NCBI RefSeq assembly: GCF_041080655.1
Contig: NZ_CP163525.1
Span: 6,262,001-6,326,000, forward strand
Origin: Streptomyces sp. CG4
Lineage (GTDB): Bacteria; Actinomycetota; Actinomycetes; Streptomycetales; Streptomycetaceae
DNA: 64,000 nucleotides
Direction: 5' to 3'
Shown: positions 50,223 to 58,291 of the stretch, piece after piece
Position numbering within the stretch: the first letter of the stretch is position 1
Layout: every line of letters starts with the position of its first letter
Translations under genes and position numbers: made by a program
The notes under the pieces: generated by a model
The model's input: the letters and a program-made list of their open reading frames with translations, nothing else
Told to the model about the DNA's origin: nothing
Databases searched by the model: none

Positions 50223-50672
50223 TTGCGCCACATCTACCGCTGCCCGCTGCGCTGGTCGGACATGGACGCGTACGGCCATGTCAACAACGCGATCTTCCTC
50301 CGCTACCTGGAGGAGGCCCGCATCGACTTCACGTCCCTGAGGGGCGCGGAGTCCAAGCAGGGGTCCGTGGTGGCGCGCCATGAGATCGACTACCGGCGCC
50401 AGCTCGTCCACCGGCCCACGCCCGTGGACATCGAGCTGTGGATCACGGAGATCCGGGCCGCGTCCTTCACCGTCTCCTACGAGGTGAAGGACGCGGACGC
50501 GATCTACGTGACGGCCCGGACCGTGGTCGTCCCGTTCGACTTCGAGGCACAGCGGCCGCGCCGGCTCACGGCCGGGGAGCGCGAGTTCCTCCAGCAGTAC
50601 ACGGACCGGGACGACGGCAGCCACGACGACAGCCACGACGACTCCGCCGACGAGGAGGCCGTCGCCGCATGA
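50223..50672 (+). CDS. Acyl-CoA thioesterase (4HBT hotdog fold)
   Basis: A 149-residue thioesterase with the 4-hydroxybenzoyl-CoA thioesterase-like active region WSDMDAYGHVNNAIFLRYLE, including the catalytic Asp and the HVNN motif. The C-terminal tail is acidic and repetitive (DDGSHDDSHDDSADEE). The TTG start lies 6 nt after ettA, and the stop overlaps the next gene (ATGA), so it is probably transcribed with ettA. Confidence 0.9.
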   Translation: MRHIYRCPLRWSDMDAYGHVNNAIFLRYLEEARIDFTSLRGAESKQGSVVARHEIDYRRQLVHRPTPVDIELWITEIRAASFTVSYEVKDADAIYVTARTVVVPFDFEAQRPRRLTAGEREFLQQYTDRDDGSHDDSHDDSADEEAVAA

Positions 50673-51346
50673 CGGTGCTGCACCTGGCCGACGAGACGGA
50701 GGCGGCCGACCTCGCCGCCTTCCTCTCCCGGCTGCTCCACTACGACCGTGGAGCCGCGGTGCGCCTGCAGGCGGCCGGCACGGCGCTCGCCGTGTTCGGC
50801 CGTCCGCCCTCCTTCGAGGTGCTCGCCGTCCGCGCGGTACGGCTGGCCAAGCCGTACGAGAACGGGCTCGACGTCAGCCTCGATGTGACCGTCTCCGCAG
50901 GCCAGTTGCTGGAGTCCGTGGACGAGCGCGCGGCCACCGCCGGCGTACCGGCCGCGGTCACCGGTCCGCCGTGGGCCGGTGTGCTGCCGCCGCGCGGCGG
51001 CTGGCGGGCCGAGCCGGGCCTGCCCGCCCCGGACGCGCTCAGGGCGACCGTCGCCGCGGCGGTCACCGAGTTCCGCTCGCGTACGGAGGAACTGGCGCCG
51101 GACGGTCGTACCCGCGCCGAACTGGACCGGATCGGGCGGGACATCTGGTCCCGGGAGATCGGGCGGACCGGGTTTCCGGTGCGGGCCGTGCACGCGGCCC
51201 AGTCCCTGGGCTTCCTGCGGCCGGGCGGCGATCCCGCCGACACCGCACTGTTCTCCTCGGGGGCGTGGCTCAGACTGCGTACCCCGTACGGGTCCGTCGC
51301 CGTACGGCGGGCCGGCCTCGGGGCGCTCGGCGTCAGCGTGCGCTGA
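50669..51346 (+). CDS. Conserved actinobacterial hypothetical protein (225 aa)
   Basis: A 225-residue soluble protein, MTVLHLADETEAADLAAFLS, with a short middle linker and a C-terminal helical region (RDIWSREIGRTGFPVRAVHA). No motif is recognised. The ATGA overlap puts it in the ettA-thioesterase operon; I recall similar genes beside ettA in other actinobacteria. Confidence 0.78.
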   Translation: MTVLHLADETEAADLAAFLSRLLHYDRGAAVRLQAAGTALAVFGRPPSFEVLAVRAVRLAKPYENGLDVSLDVTVSAGQLLESVDERAATAGVPAAVTGPPWAGVLPPRGGWRAEPGLPAPDALRATVAAAVTEFRSRTEELAPDGRTRAELDRIGRDIWSREIGRTGFPVRAVHAAQSLGFLRPGGDPADTALFSSGAWLRLRTPYGSVAVRRAGLGALGVSVR

Positions 51347-51356
51347 CCGGCTCCGG

Positions 51357-52075
51357 TCAGCGGGAGTCGGCGTAGCGGGCGCGCTCGTCGGCCACGAGGT
51401 GCACGTCCGCCGAGCCGCCGGCCGTGTGTCGCAGCGCGCCCGCGTCCAAGTGATCACAGGTCAGCAGCAGGGCCGTCGGGCGGTCGGCAGGGGGGGCGAG
51501 GCTCGCGCCGTTCACGACGAGGAAGTTGCCGCCGGACACGGCCGGGGTGCCGTCGCGGACCAGTGCGATGCGGACCGTCACACCGTCACCATGCTGCCGT
51601 CCGAGAGCCGGACCGGGAAGGGGCGCCGGGTGCCGTACGCCGAGGCGACCGACGGGGAGGCCCCGGCCGGCAGCGGACGCGGGCGCGTCCGCAACGCGGA
51701 GGCGGGGAAGCGGCCCAGATCCGTACGGGCCGTCAACTCGCCGTAGGCCCGCGGGTCCACGCCCACCAGCGGTATCGAGTCCTGGCCGGCCACCGGCCAG
51801 GCCTGGTAGTCGTGTTGTCAGTACGGCGCGGTAAGCGGTCGGCGGCCGACCGCAGTTGGGTGCGGTCCAGTGCCGCGACATACGTCAGGTCCGGGTCGCC
51901 GGAGCGGGCCGGGGGCGGCTGCAGTGCGCGGGGCAGCGCGTACGGGCGCGAGCGGCGCAGTGTCCGCAGTGTCACCGGCAGGCCGTCGAAGGTCTTCCGG
52001 GCGCCCTCGCGGACGGCGGCGTCGGCGGCGGTGAGCAACGCGGCGCCCAGCAGCAGCCGGTGCGCACGCGCGCGA
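51357..52075 (-). pseudogene. Decayed minus-strand gene, possibly an ABC-transporter permease
   Basis: Protein-like segments run on in different frames: LLTAADAAVREGARKTFDGL (near 52038), then DSIPLVGVDPRAYGELTART ending SMVTV-stop near 51578, then VTVRIALVRDGTPAVSGGN to 51357. A short TGACGG duplication at the last junction could explain one frameshift. Content recalls FtsX/MacB-type permease periplasmic regions, but no membrane helices remain. The fragments and frameshifts could also be sequencing artefacts. Confidence 0.48.
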
Positions 52076-52107
52076 GAAGACGAAGGTGACGGGCTCGGAC
52101 CGGAGTG

Positions 52108-52512
52108 TCAGTCCGGGGTGTTCACCATCGACGCGGCCGCGTACGTCAGGTAGTTCCACAGCGTCGTCTCGTGCTCCTCGGACAGCCCGAGTGCGTCGAC
52201 GGCCGTCCGCATGTGCCGCAGCCAGGCGTCGTGCGCCGCGCGGTCCACGGTGAACGGGGCGTGCCGCATCCGCAGCCGGGGGTGGCCGCGGTTGTCGCTG
52301 TAGGTGGTGGGGCCGCCCCAGTACTGCATCAGGAACAGGGCGAGGCGCTCCTCGGCCGGGCCCAGGTCCTCCTCCGGGTACATCGGCCGCAGGATCGGGT
52401 CCTCGGCGACTCCCTCGTAGAAACGGTGGACGAGCCGGCGGAAGGTCTCCTCCCCGCCGACCTGCTCGTAGAAGGTCTGCTCCTGAAGCGTGCCGCGCCG
52501 AATCTCATTCAC
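52108..52512 (-). CDS. glbO: Group II truncated haemoglobin
   Basis: A 134-residue GlbO-type globin: FYEQVGGEETFRRLVHRFYE at the N-terminus (distal Tyr in RFYEGV), QYWGGPTTYS, then RGHPRLRMRHAPF with the proximal His, and a Trp in TTLWNYL. All group II hallmarks are present. It binds oxygen or peroxides/NO. The GTG start is the only sensible one. Transcribed divergently from the methyltransferase gene at 52592. Confidence 0.92.
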   Translation of the reverse strand: MNEIRRGTLQEQTFYEQVGGEETFRRLVHRFYEGVAEDPILRPMYPEEDLGPAEERLALFLMQYWGGPTTYSDNRGHPRLRMRHAPFTVDRAAHDAWLRHMRTAVDALGLSEEHETTLWNYLTYAAASMVNTPD

Positions 52513-52591
52513 CCGTACATCGTCTCAGACGAGGTGACCCAGGACTCAAGGCTTAGGACCCGGCGGACCGGTCCGACCCTACTGTGGAGCC

Positions 52592-53587
52592 ATGGGTATG
52601 GGTGTGGGCATGGGCGCCTACGACACCGGGACCGACACCCTGGCCGCCGCCGCGCGGGCCGCGCTGGTGCGGGAGATCGACGCCGAGGGGGTCTTCGCCG
52701 AGGACCCGGTGTGGCGGGAGGCGTTCGCCACGGTGCCCCGGCACCTGTTCGTGCCGTACTACCACGTCGCCGGACGGCGTGGCTACGAGCGCCGTTGGGG
52801 CGAGAGCCCGGACCGGGAGGCCCGCGAGCGCTGGGTGCGCGGCGCTTACGAGGATGTGCCGCTGGCCACCCGGCTGCGCGACGGCGAACTGGTCTCCTCC
52901 AGCAGCCGGCCCTCCCTGATGGCGCGGATGCTGGTCGCGCTGCGGGTGGCGGACGGGAACCGGGTGCTGGAGGTGGGCGCCGGCACCGGCTACAACGCGG
53001 CCCTGCTCGCGTACCGGCTCGGCGACGACGACCTCGTCACCACCATCGATCTGGAACCCGAGATCACCGAATCGGCCCGCCGGCACCTGGACGCGGCCGG
53101 CTACCACCCGGCCGTCGTCACCGGCGACGGCGCGCGCGGAGTGCCCGAACGCGCCCCCTTCGACCGGATCATCGCCACCTGCGAGCTGCCCACCGTCCCG
53201 CGCGCCTGGCTCGCCCAGTGCCGCCCCGGCGCCCGGATCCTGACCCCGCTCGCCACGGGCCTGCTCGCGCTCACGGTCCGGGACGCGAGCCACGCCGAGG
53301 GCGGTTTCCTGCCCACGGCCACCTACTTCGTACCGCTGCGCGGCGAGGGCCGGGCGGTGCCGGAGGACGTGTCGCTCGCCGGGCTGCCGGGCCGGGCCCG
53401 CGAGCAGGAGACGTTCCGCTTCCTGCTCGCGCTGACCCGGGGCACCCTCGCTCCGCGGGAGGCCTACGCGCTGTGGGAGCGCGCGGGCATGCCGGAGCGC
53501 GCGCGGTACGGCGTCACGGTCGACGGCGACCACGTCCGGGCCTGGCTGGACGAGCCGGCGGGGCCGTGTGCCTGGCCCCTGCCGTGA
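52592..53587 (+). CDS. PCMT-like SAM methyltransferase
   Basis: A 331-residue protein. Near residue 44 is the PCMT-family segment FATVPRHLFVPYYH; SAM motif I is VLEVGAGTGYNAALLAYRLG (about residue 127). These match protein-L-isoaspartate O-methyltransferase-like proteins of actinobacteria, longer than classic Pcm at about 215 residues. A C-terminal extension follows the Rossmann domain. Substrate unknown; isoaspartate repair or a maturase-type role are alternatives. Confidence 0.82.
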   Translation: MGMGVGMGAYDTGTDTLAAAARAALVREIDAEGVFAEDPVWREAFATVPRHLFVPYYHVAGRRGYERRWGESPDREARERWVRGAYEDVPLATRLRDGELVSSSSRPSLMARMLVALRVADGNRVLEVGAGTGYNAALLAYRLGDDDLVTTIDLEPEITESARRHLDAAGYHPAVVTGDGARGVPERAPFDRIIATCELPTVPRAWLAQCRPGARILTPLATGLLALTVRDASHAEGGFLPTATYFVPLRGEGRAVPEDVSLAGLPGRAREQETFRFLLALTRGTLAPREAYALWERAGMPERARYGVTVDGDHVRAWLDEPAGPCAWPLP

Positions 53588-53605
53588 CCGTCTTCCGGGT
53601 GGTGC

Positions 53606-55324
53606 TCAGGCCCGCCGGATGGTGATCGTCGTCCAGGCGCCCACGTGCACCCGGTCGCCGTCCTGCAGCGGAACCGGCACGAACGGCTGGATCGGTTCCT
53701 CGGACATGTTGACCGTGGTGCCGTTGGTCGAGTTCTGGTCGACGACCGCCCAGCTGCCGTCGGGCTGCTGCACCAGCACCGCGTGCTGGTGCGAGACGCC
53801 CGGGTCCTCCGGCGGCACCGCCAGGTCGATGTCGGGGGTGTCGCCGGTGGAGTGCCGGCGGCGGCCGATGGTGAGCTGGTTGCCGCTGAGCGTGCGCTGC
53901 TGCTCGGGCGAGTACGCGGGCAGGTTCAGCCCCGCGGCCTCGGGCCCCGAGCGGTGCATCATCGCCATGAAGTACTCGCGGTCCGGGCCGATGGTCGCCG
54001 TCCAGGTGACCGGTCCCGCGGGCTGCTGCGGGAAGCCGGGGCCGGGCGGCGGGGCCTGGGTGGCGCCGGGCTGCGGGTAGCCATAGCCGCCGCCGGGACC
54101 GCCGTTCGGGCCGCCGGCGGGGCCGGGCTGCGGATAGCCGTAGCCGCCCCCGGGACCCCCGGTGGGTTCGGTGGACGACGGCGGGGAGATCACCCAGTCG
54201 TCGTCACCGCCGCCGAAGGAGGGGCCGCCGGGGGGCGGACCGCCGACGGGGGGTCGGCCGGTCTCGCCCGGGAAGGCGGGCGGCGCGGGCGGGCCCGACT
54301 GCCCAAACGCCTGCGGGGCACCACCGGGACCGCCCGCGGGACCGGGCGGGGTCGGGCCGGGCGGAGGCGGAACCGGACGCGAGGGGTCGCCGCCGTACCC
54401 GGAGGGACCGGGCACGCCGGGGCCGCCCTGCGGCGGGCCGGGGGGCGTGGGGGCACCGGGGCCCGAGGGCTCACGCCCGAAGGGCGGCGGCACACCGGGA
54501 CCGGCCTGGTCACGGCCGAAGGGCGGTGGGCCGGCGGGGCCGCCGGGACCTTGTCCCTGACCGGGACCCTGTCCGGGGCCGTCGCCGAAGCCGGAGGGGC
54601 TACCGGGACCGGACTGGTCACGGCCGAAGGGCGGTGGGCCGGCGGGGCCGCCGGGACCCTGTCCCTGGCCGGGACCCTGCCCAGGGCCGCCACCGAAGCC
54701 GGAAGGAGCACCCGGACCACCAGGACCACCAGCACCACCCGGACCGGCACCGAAGCCCGACGGGCCCCCAGGCCCACCGGGCCCACCAGGTCCAGACGGC
54801 CCACCCGGTCCGGACGGACCGGGTGAGGTCGGCGGGCCGGACGGGCCGGACGGGGCGCGGTCGTTGCCGAACGGCGTCGGGCCCGACGGCTCGCTGCCGA
54901 AGGGCGGGATCGGCTCGGCGGGCCGGTTCATCTGCGAGGGTCGCGAGCCCTGGTACTCGTATCCGTCACCGCCGCCGTAGGTCGCGCTCGGCGGCTGGAA
55001 CCGCGGCTGCGGCGGGCGCGGCGGGCTCGGCGCGGCCGGGGTGTACGAGGTGGCCGTGTTGGTCAGGAAGTTCCACCGGCACTCCTCGCAGAAGGGCGCG
55101 CCGCCCTCGCGGGGCGTACGGCACTGCGGGCACAGCTCCGGCTCCGGGGCCGACGCGGCCGGCGGGCGGCCGGCGGCCGGGCCGCCCGGCGCGGGCGGGA
55201 AGCCGTAACCGCCCGTGGGCGGGGGCGGCGGTGGGGGCGGAGGTACGGCACCGGCCATGCGGTGACCGCAGACCTCGCACCAGTCGTCGGAACCCGACTG
55301 GTGTCCGTTCGGGCAGGTCGGCAT
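53606..55324 (-). CDS. Zinc-ribbon/FHA-domain protein with Gly/Pro-rich linker
   Basis: A 572-residue protein. Zinc-ribbon Cys pairs lie at the N-terminus (CPNG, CEVC) and near residue 65 (CPQC, CEEC). A long Gly/Pro/Ser-rich linker with repeats of GQGQGPGGPAGPPPFGRDQ type follows. The C-terminal FHA domain (about residues 470-572) has GRRR, SHQHA and NSTNGT, the phosphothreonine-binding residues. It closes the PknG-like cluster and may be a kinase target, functionally parallel to GarA/OdhI, although those are much smaller. That role is inference. Confidence 0.85.
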   Translation of the reverse strand: MPTCPNGHQSGSDDWCEVCGHRMAGAVPPPPPPPPPTGGYGFPPAPGGPAAGRPPAASAPEPELCPQCRTPREGGAPFCEECRWNFLTNTATSYTPAAPSPPRPPQPRFQPPSATYGGGDGYEYQGSRPSQMNRPAEPIPPFGSEPSGPTPFGNDRAPSGPSGPPTSPGPSGPGGPSGPGGPGGPGGPSGFGAGPGGAGGPGGPGAPSGFGGGPGQGPGQGQGPGGPAGPPPFGRDQSGPGSPSGFGDGPGQGPGQGQGPGGPAGPPPFGRDQAGPGVPPPFGREPSGPGAPTPPGPPQGGPGVPGPSGYGGDPSRPVPPPPGPTPPGPAGGPGGAPQAFGQSGPPAPPAFPGETGRPPVGGPPPGGPSFGGGDDDWVISPPSSTEPTGGPGGGYGYPQPGPAGGPNGGPGGGYGYPQPGATQAPPPGPGFPQQPAGPVTWTATIGPDREYFMAMMHRSGPEAAGLNLPAYSPEQQRTLSGNQLTIGRRRHSTGDTPDIDLAVPPEDPGVSHQHAVLVQQPDGSWAVVDQNSTNGTTVNMSEEPIQPFVPVPLQDGDRVHVGAWTTITIRRA

Positions 55325-55382
55325 GTCGGTGCTTCCCCTTCTCCTAAGGGTCGGTCTGGATCGCTCGAAGTCGCTTCCAGGG

Positions 55383-56723
55383 TCACTTCTTTACACGAAC
55401 GGTCTTGGTGGACCGGGTCTCCAGAGTCATCTCATCGGCCTCGGCGACCTTCGTCTTCAACCGCACAGTACCTGTCGCGGCATCGACCACGTCCACCACC
55501 TTCGCAAGCAGTTTCGCAGTATCCGCGTTCCCGGAGGCACTCGCGAGTTGAACAGCGCGCCCCAGTTTGGCCGTTGCGCCATCGAAATCGCCCGCTTTGC
55601 GAAGATCGAGCCCTTGCTGGATGGCTTGTGCCAGTTCGGCCTGCCCGGTGTAGTGGGCGACTTGGGGGTTGATCGAGGTGGAGGCCGTCATGTCGTCGGT
55701 CCACACCGCCCGTACGAGGCCCTGCGCGCCCAGGTTCTGTACGGATCCGTCCGGTTGGGGCACGACCAGCGAGACCCGGGCGGCGAGCATCTCCTGGCCG
55801 ATCCCGGCCGCCGGGACCTCCACGCACAGGTGGTAGTCGCGGGACTCGTCGCCCCAGGACCCGGTCGGGTAGTCCCCGGCGCGCGGGCCGGCCTCGGTGC
55901 GGCGGCCGGTCAAGTCCTCGACGGTGGGCGCCACTTGCTTGACGAACCTGATGGCCGTACCGACCGGTGTCCACACCCGCAGGGCGACGTCGGCGACCTC
56001 CTTGCCCATCGCCGTCTCCATCATCTGCGTGAAGTCGGCGGCGAGAGCGGCCGGGTCGGCGACGATGTCGGCGGTGCCGAGGAGCGCGGAGGCGATCCCT
56101 GTGACTTCTTTCACTTCCCAGTCGGTGCCCACGCCGCGTGCGTCACAGGTGAACCGTCCGGCACACGCGTCCAGCATCGCGCGCAGGTCCTCCGGCGACT
56201 CGTGTTCGTTGCGGCCGTCGGTGAGCAGGATGCCGTGCCGGATGGTGACATCGGCCGAGTTCAGCAGCTGGTCGGCGAGCCGCAGCCAGGTGCCGATGGC
56301 CGTACCGCCGCCCGCGCCGAGCCGCCGCAGCGCCTGCTTGGCCTGCTCGCGGGTGGTGGCGTCGGCGATCGCGAGCCCGCCGCCGCCCGGATAGACCTCC
56401 TTGGCCACGTGCGTGCCGCCGATCACCGCGAAGTGCGTGCCGTCGCGCAGGGTGTCGATCGCGGCGGCCGTGGCGTCCCGGGCGTTGCGCATCTTGGTCG
56501 GCGGATAGTCCATGGAGCCGGAGCAGTCCACCATGATCGCCACGGCGGCGGACGGGCCGCGCCCGGCCGGGTGCAGCGGGGTCACGGCGCTCCCGACGGT
56601 GCCGCCGCCGGTCGCCGTCACGGTGACGATGGCGTTGACCTCGCGCCCGTCCTGCGGCAGGTACTCGTTCTGGTAGACGTCCATCGAGAACTGCGGCACG
56701 TGCGACTTCGCGAAATTGGCCAT
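55383..56723 (-). CDS. VWA-domain protein
   Basis: A 446-residue protein with a von Willebrand A domain: MIDAS DCSGSM at about residue 65, then a Thr and GTDGRN-like Asp (LLTDGRNEHES). The C-terminal region is beta-rich and ends with a helical TPR-like stretch (LDLRKAGDFDGATAKLGRAV). There is no signal peptide. The start is ATG at 56723 with GAGGGGG upstream. Placed between PP2C and FHA genes, it may be a scaffold in the signalling complex. Confidence 0.84.
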   Translation of the reverse strand: MANFAKSHVPQFSMDVYQNEYLPQDGREVNAIVTVTATGGGTVGSAVTPLHPAGRGPSAAVAIMVDCSGSMDYPPTKMRNARDATAAAIDTLRDGTHFAVIGGTHVAKEVYPGGGGLAIADATTREQAKQALRRLGAGGGTAIGTWLRLADQLLNSADVTIRHGILLTDGRNEHESPEDLRAMLDACAGRFTCDARGVGTDWEVKEVTGIASALLGTADIVADPAALAADFTQMMETAMGKEVADVALRVWTPVGTAIRFVKQVAPTVEDLTGRRTEAGPRAGDYPTGSWGDESRDYHLCVEVPAAGIGQEMLAARVSLVVPQPDGSVQNLGAQGLVRAVWTDDMTASTSINPQVAHYTGQAELAQAIQQGLDLRKAGDFDGATAKLGRAVQLASASGNADTAKLLAKVVDVVDAATGTVRLKTKVAEADEMTLETRSTKTVRVKK

Positions 56724-56810
56724 GCTGGTTCGAATCCCCCTCGGAACGTCTCGCTGCGACGCGAGGCGATGTGTGAACGGACCGTCCCCTACGGTCCTGT
56801 GCGGCTTCCC

Positions 56811-56902
56811 CGTATCCGCGCCTGTATCCGCGTCTGTGTCCCCGTTCCCCGTCTCTGTCCCCGTCTGCGCCCGTGTCCGCGCCCGTGTCCGGGCCCGTGT
56901 CG
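56811..56902. repeat. Tandem-repeat spacer between VWA and PP2C genes
   Basis: Degenerate 12-bp units close to GTGTCCGCGCCC (variants GTATCCGCGCCT and CTGTGTCCCCGT) fill most of the 185-bp gap. No gene is seen here. It may form structured leader RNA for the VWA mRNA. Confidence 0.55.
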
Positions 56903-56908
56903 GCGGCC

Positions 56909-58288
56909 TCAGGCCGATCCTGCCCCCTGCGGCGGTGCCGGGAACGGTACGACGGCCACTGTTACGTTGTCGTGGCCCCCGCCGTCCAGGGCGTGGCCCA
57001 CCAGTACCCGGGCGCTGTGCAGCGGGCGCTCGGCCGCGTCCCGGGGGATGGCCTCGGCCATCTCCTCGGCCGTCTCCGCGTAGTTCCACAGGCCGTCGGT
57101 GCACACCACCACGACGCCGGACCGGTCCGGCTTGAAGGACGCGGTGTGCGGTTCCAGTTCGTAGGCGTCCGCGCCGAGCCAGCCGGTGATCGCGTGGGCG
57201 CGCTCGTCGGCGTACGCCTCGGCCTCGCTCATCAGCCCGGCGGCGACCATCTGCGCGGCCCAGGAGTCGTCCTCGGTCAGCCGGGCCGCGGGCGCGGTGC
57301 GGTCGTCCGGCACCCAGTAGACCCGGCTGTCGCCGACCCAGCCGACGACCAGCAGCCCGGAGGCGACGACCGTGCCGACGATCGTGCAGGCCGGGGCGTT
57401 CTGGTGCGGGGCGTGCTCGCGGGCCGTGGCAGGTTCCTCGGCGAGCGCGTTCACGGCCTGCGCGGCGGCGACGATCGCCTCGTGCATGGCGGTCTGCGGA
57501 TGCGTGCCGCGCGGCAGGGCGGCCAGCAGCGTGTCACCGGCCGCCCGGGAGGCGGCGCTCGACGCGTCGTCGGGGCGGGTCGCGGAGGACACGCCGTCGC
57601 AGACGACGGCCAGGGTGGCCGGGGTGCCGTCGGGCAGCGCGGTGTGGCCGACGGTGAAGGCGTCCTCGTTGCGGTGGTGGCGCAGGCCCCGGTCGCTGAC
57701 GGCGGCCACCGGGCCCGACTCCTGCTCCATGTGGTCGCGTTCGCGGGGCTGGGCGTGCCCGCAGTTCTCGCAGTAGCCGTCGCTGTCCACCCGGCCCGCC
57801 CGGCAGGCCACGCACAGCTGCGCGGGCTCCTCCGGTGCGGGAGTGTTCCCGGCCACCCGCGGGTCGGGCGCCTGCAGTGCGTACTCCTCCGGCTCCGCGG
57901 ACCGGTCGAAGCGCACCCCGGCCCCGGCCGGCTGCCCCGGCTCCCGCACGCCGGACGCCCGACCGCGGGGGTCCGCGCCGGACGCCTCGGCCGGGCCGGG
58001 CTCGTCCTCGTGCAGCGGACCGCCGCCGGCGTCGGTGCCGGGCAGATCGGTCGGCAGATGCACCGCTGGCGGGCCGGCGGAGCCCTCCGCCTCGGCGGCG
58101 GGCCAGGCCACGCCCTCCGGGCCCTCCCCGGCGGAGCCGGTCATGGTGAGCGTCGGATGGTCCGGCGGCGGCGCGGGTACGACGGAGAGGTCGTACCCGC
58201 ACGCTCCGCAGTAGTGGTCACCCGACTCGACGGGCTCCGCGCAGCTCGGGCACTTCGCCGGTGCGGCCTGCTGGGGCATCTGCGACAT
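56909..58288 (-). CDS. PP2C-type protein phosphatase with zinc ribbons
   Basis: A 459-residue phosphatase. N-terminal zinc ribbon CPSC...CGAC (about residues 13-32), an acidic linker, a second ribbon CVACRAG...CENCGHA, then a PP2C domain with SDRGLRHHRNEDAF, VVCDGVSS, GWVGDSRVYW, CTDGLWNY and GGHDNVTVAV in order. It is expected to reverse PknG-type phosphorylation. ATG 58288 was chosen; a TTG one codon earlier is in frame. The kinase stop lies 3 nt upstream. Confidence 0.92.
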   Translation of the reverse strand: MSQMPQQAAPAKCPSCAEPVESGDHYCGACGYDLSVVPAPPPDHPTLTMTGSAGEGPEGVAWPAAEAEGSAGPPAVHLPTDLPGTDAGGGPLHEDEPGPAEASGADPRGRASGVREPGQPAGAGVRFDRSAEPEEYALQAPDPRVAGNTPAPEEPAQLCVACRAGRVDSDGYCENCGHAQPRERDHMEQESGPVAAVSDRGLRHHRNEDAFTVGHTALPDGTPATLAVVCDGVSSATRPDDASSAASRAAGDTLLAALPRGTHPQTAMHEAIVAAAQAVNALAEEPATAREHAPHQNAPACTIVGTVVASGLLVVGWVGDSRVYWVPDDRTAPAARLTEDDSWAAQMVAAGLMSEAEAYADERAHAITGWLGADAYELEPHTASFKPDRSGVVVVCTDGLWNYAETAEEMAEAIPRDAAERPLHSARVLVGHALDGGGHDNVTVAVVPFPAPPQGAGSA

Positions 58289-58291
58289 CAA

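Noticed and set aside
53606..55324. Collagen-like protein
   Set aside because: Gly/Pro-rich linker lacks a regular GXY register; the C-terminal FHA domain defines the protein.
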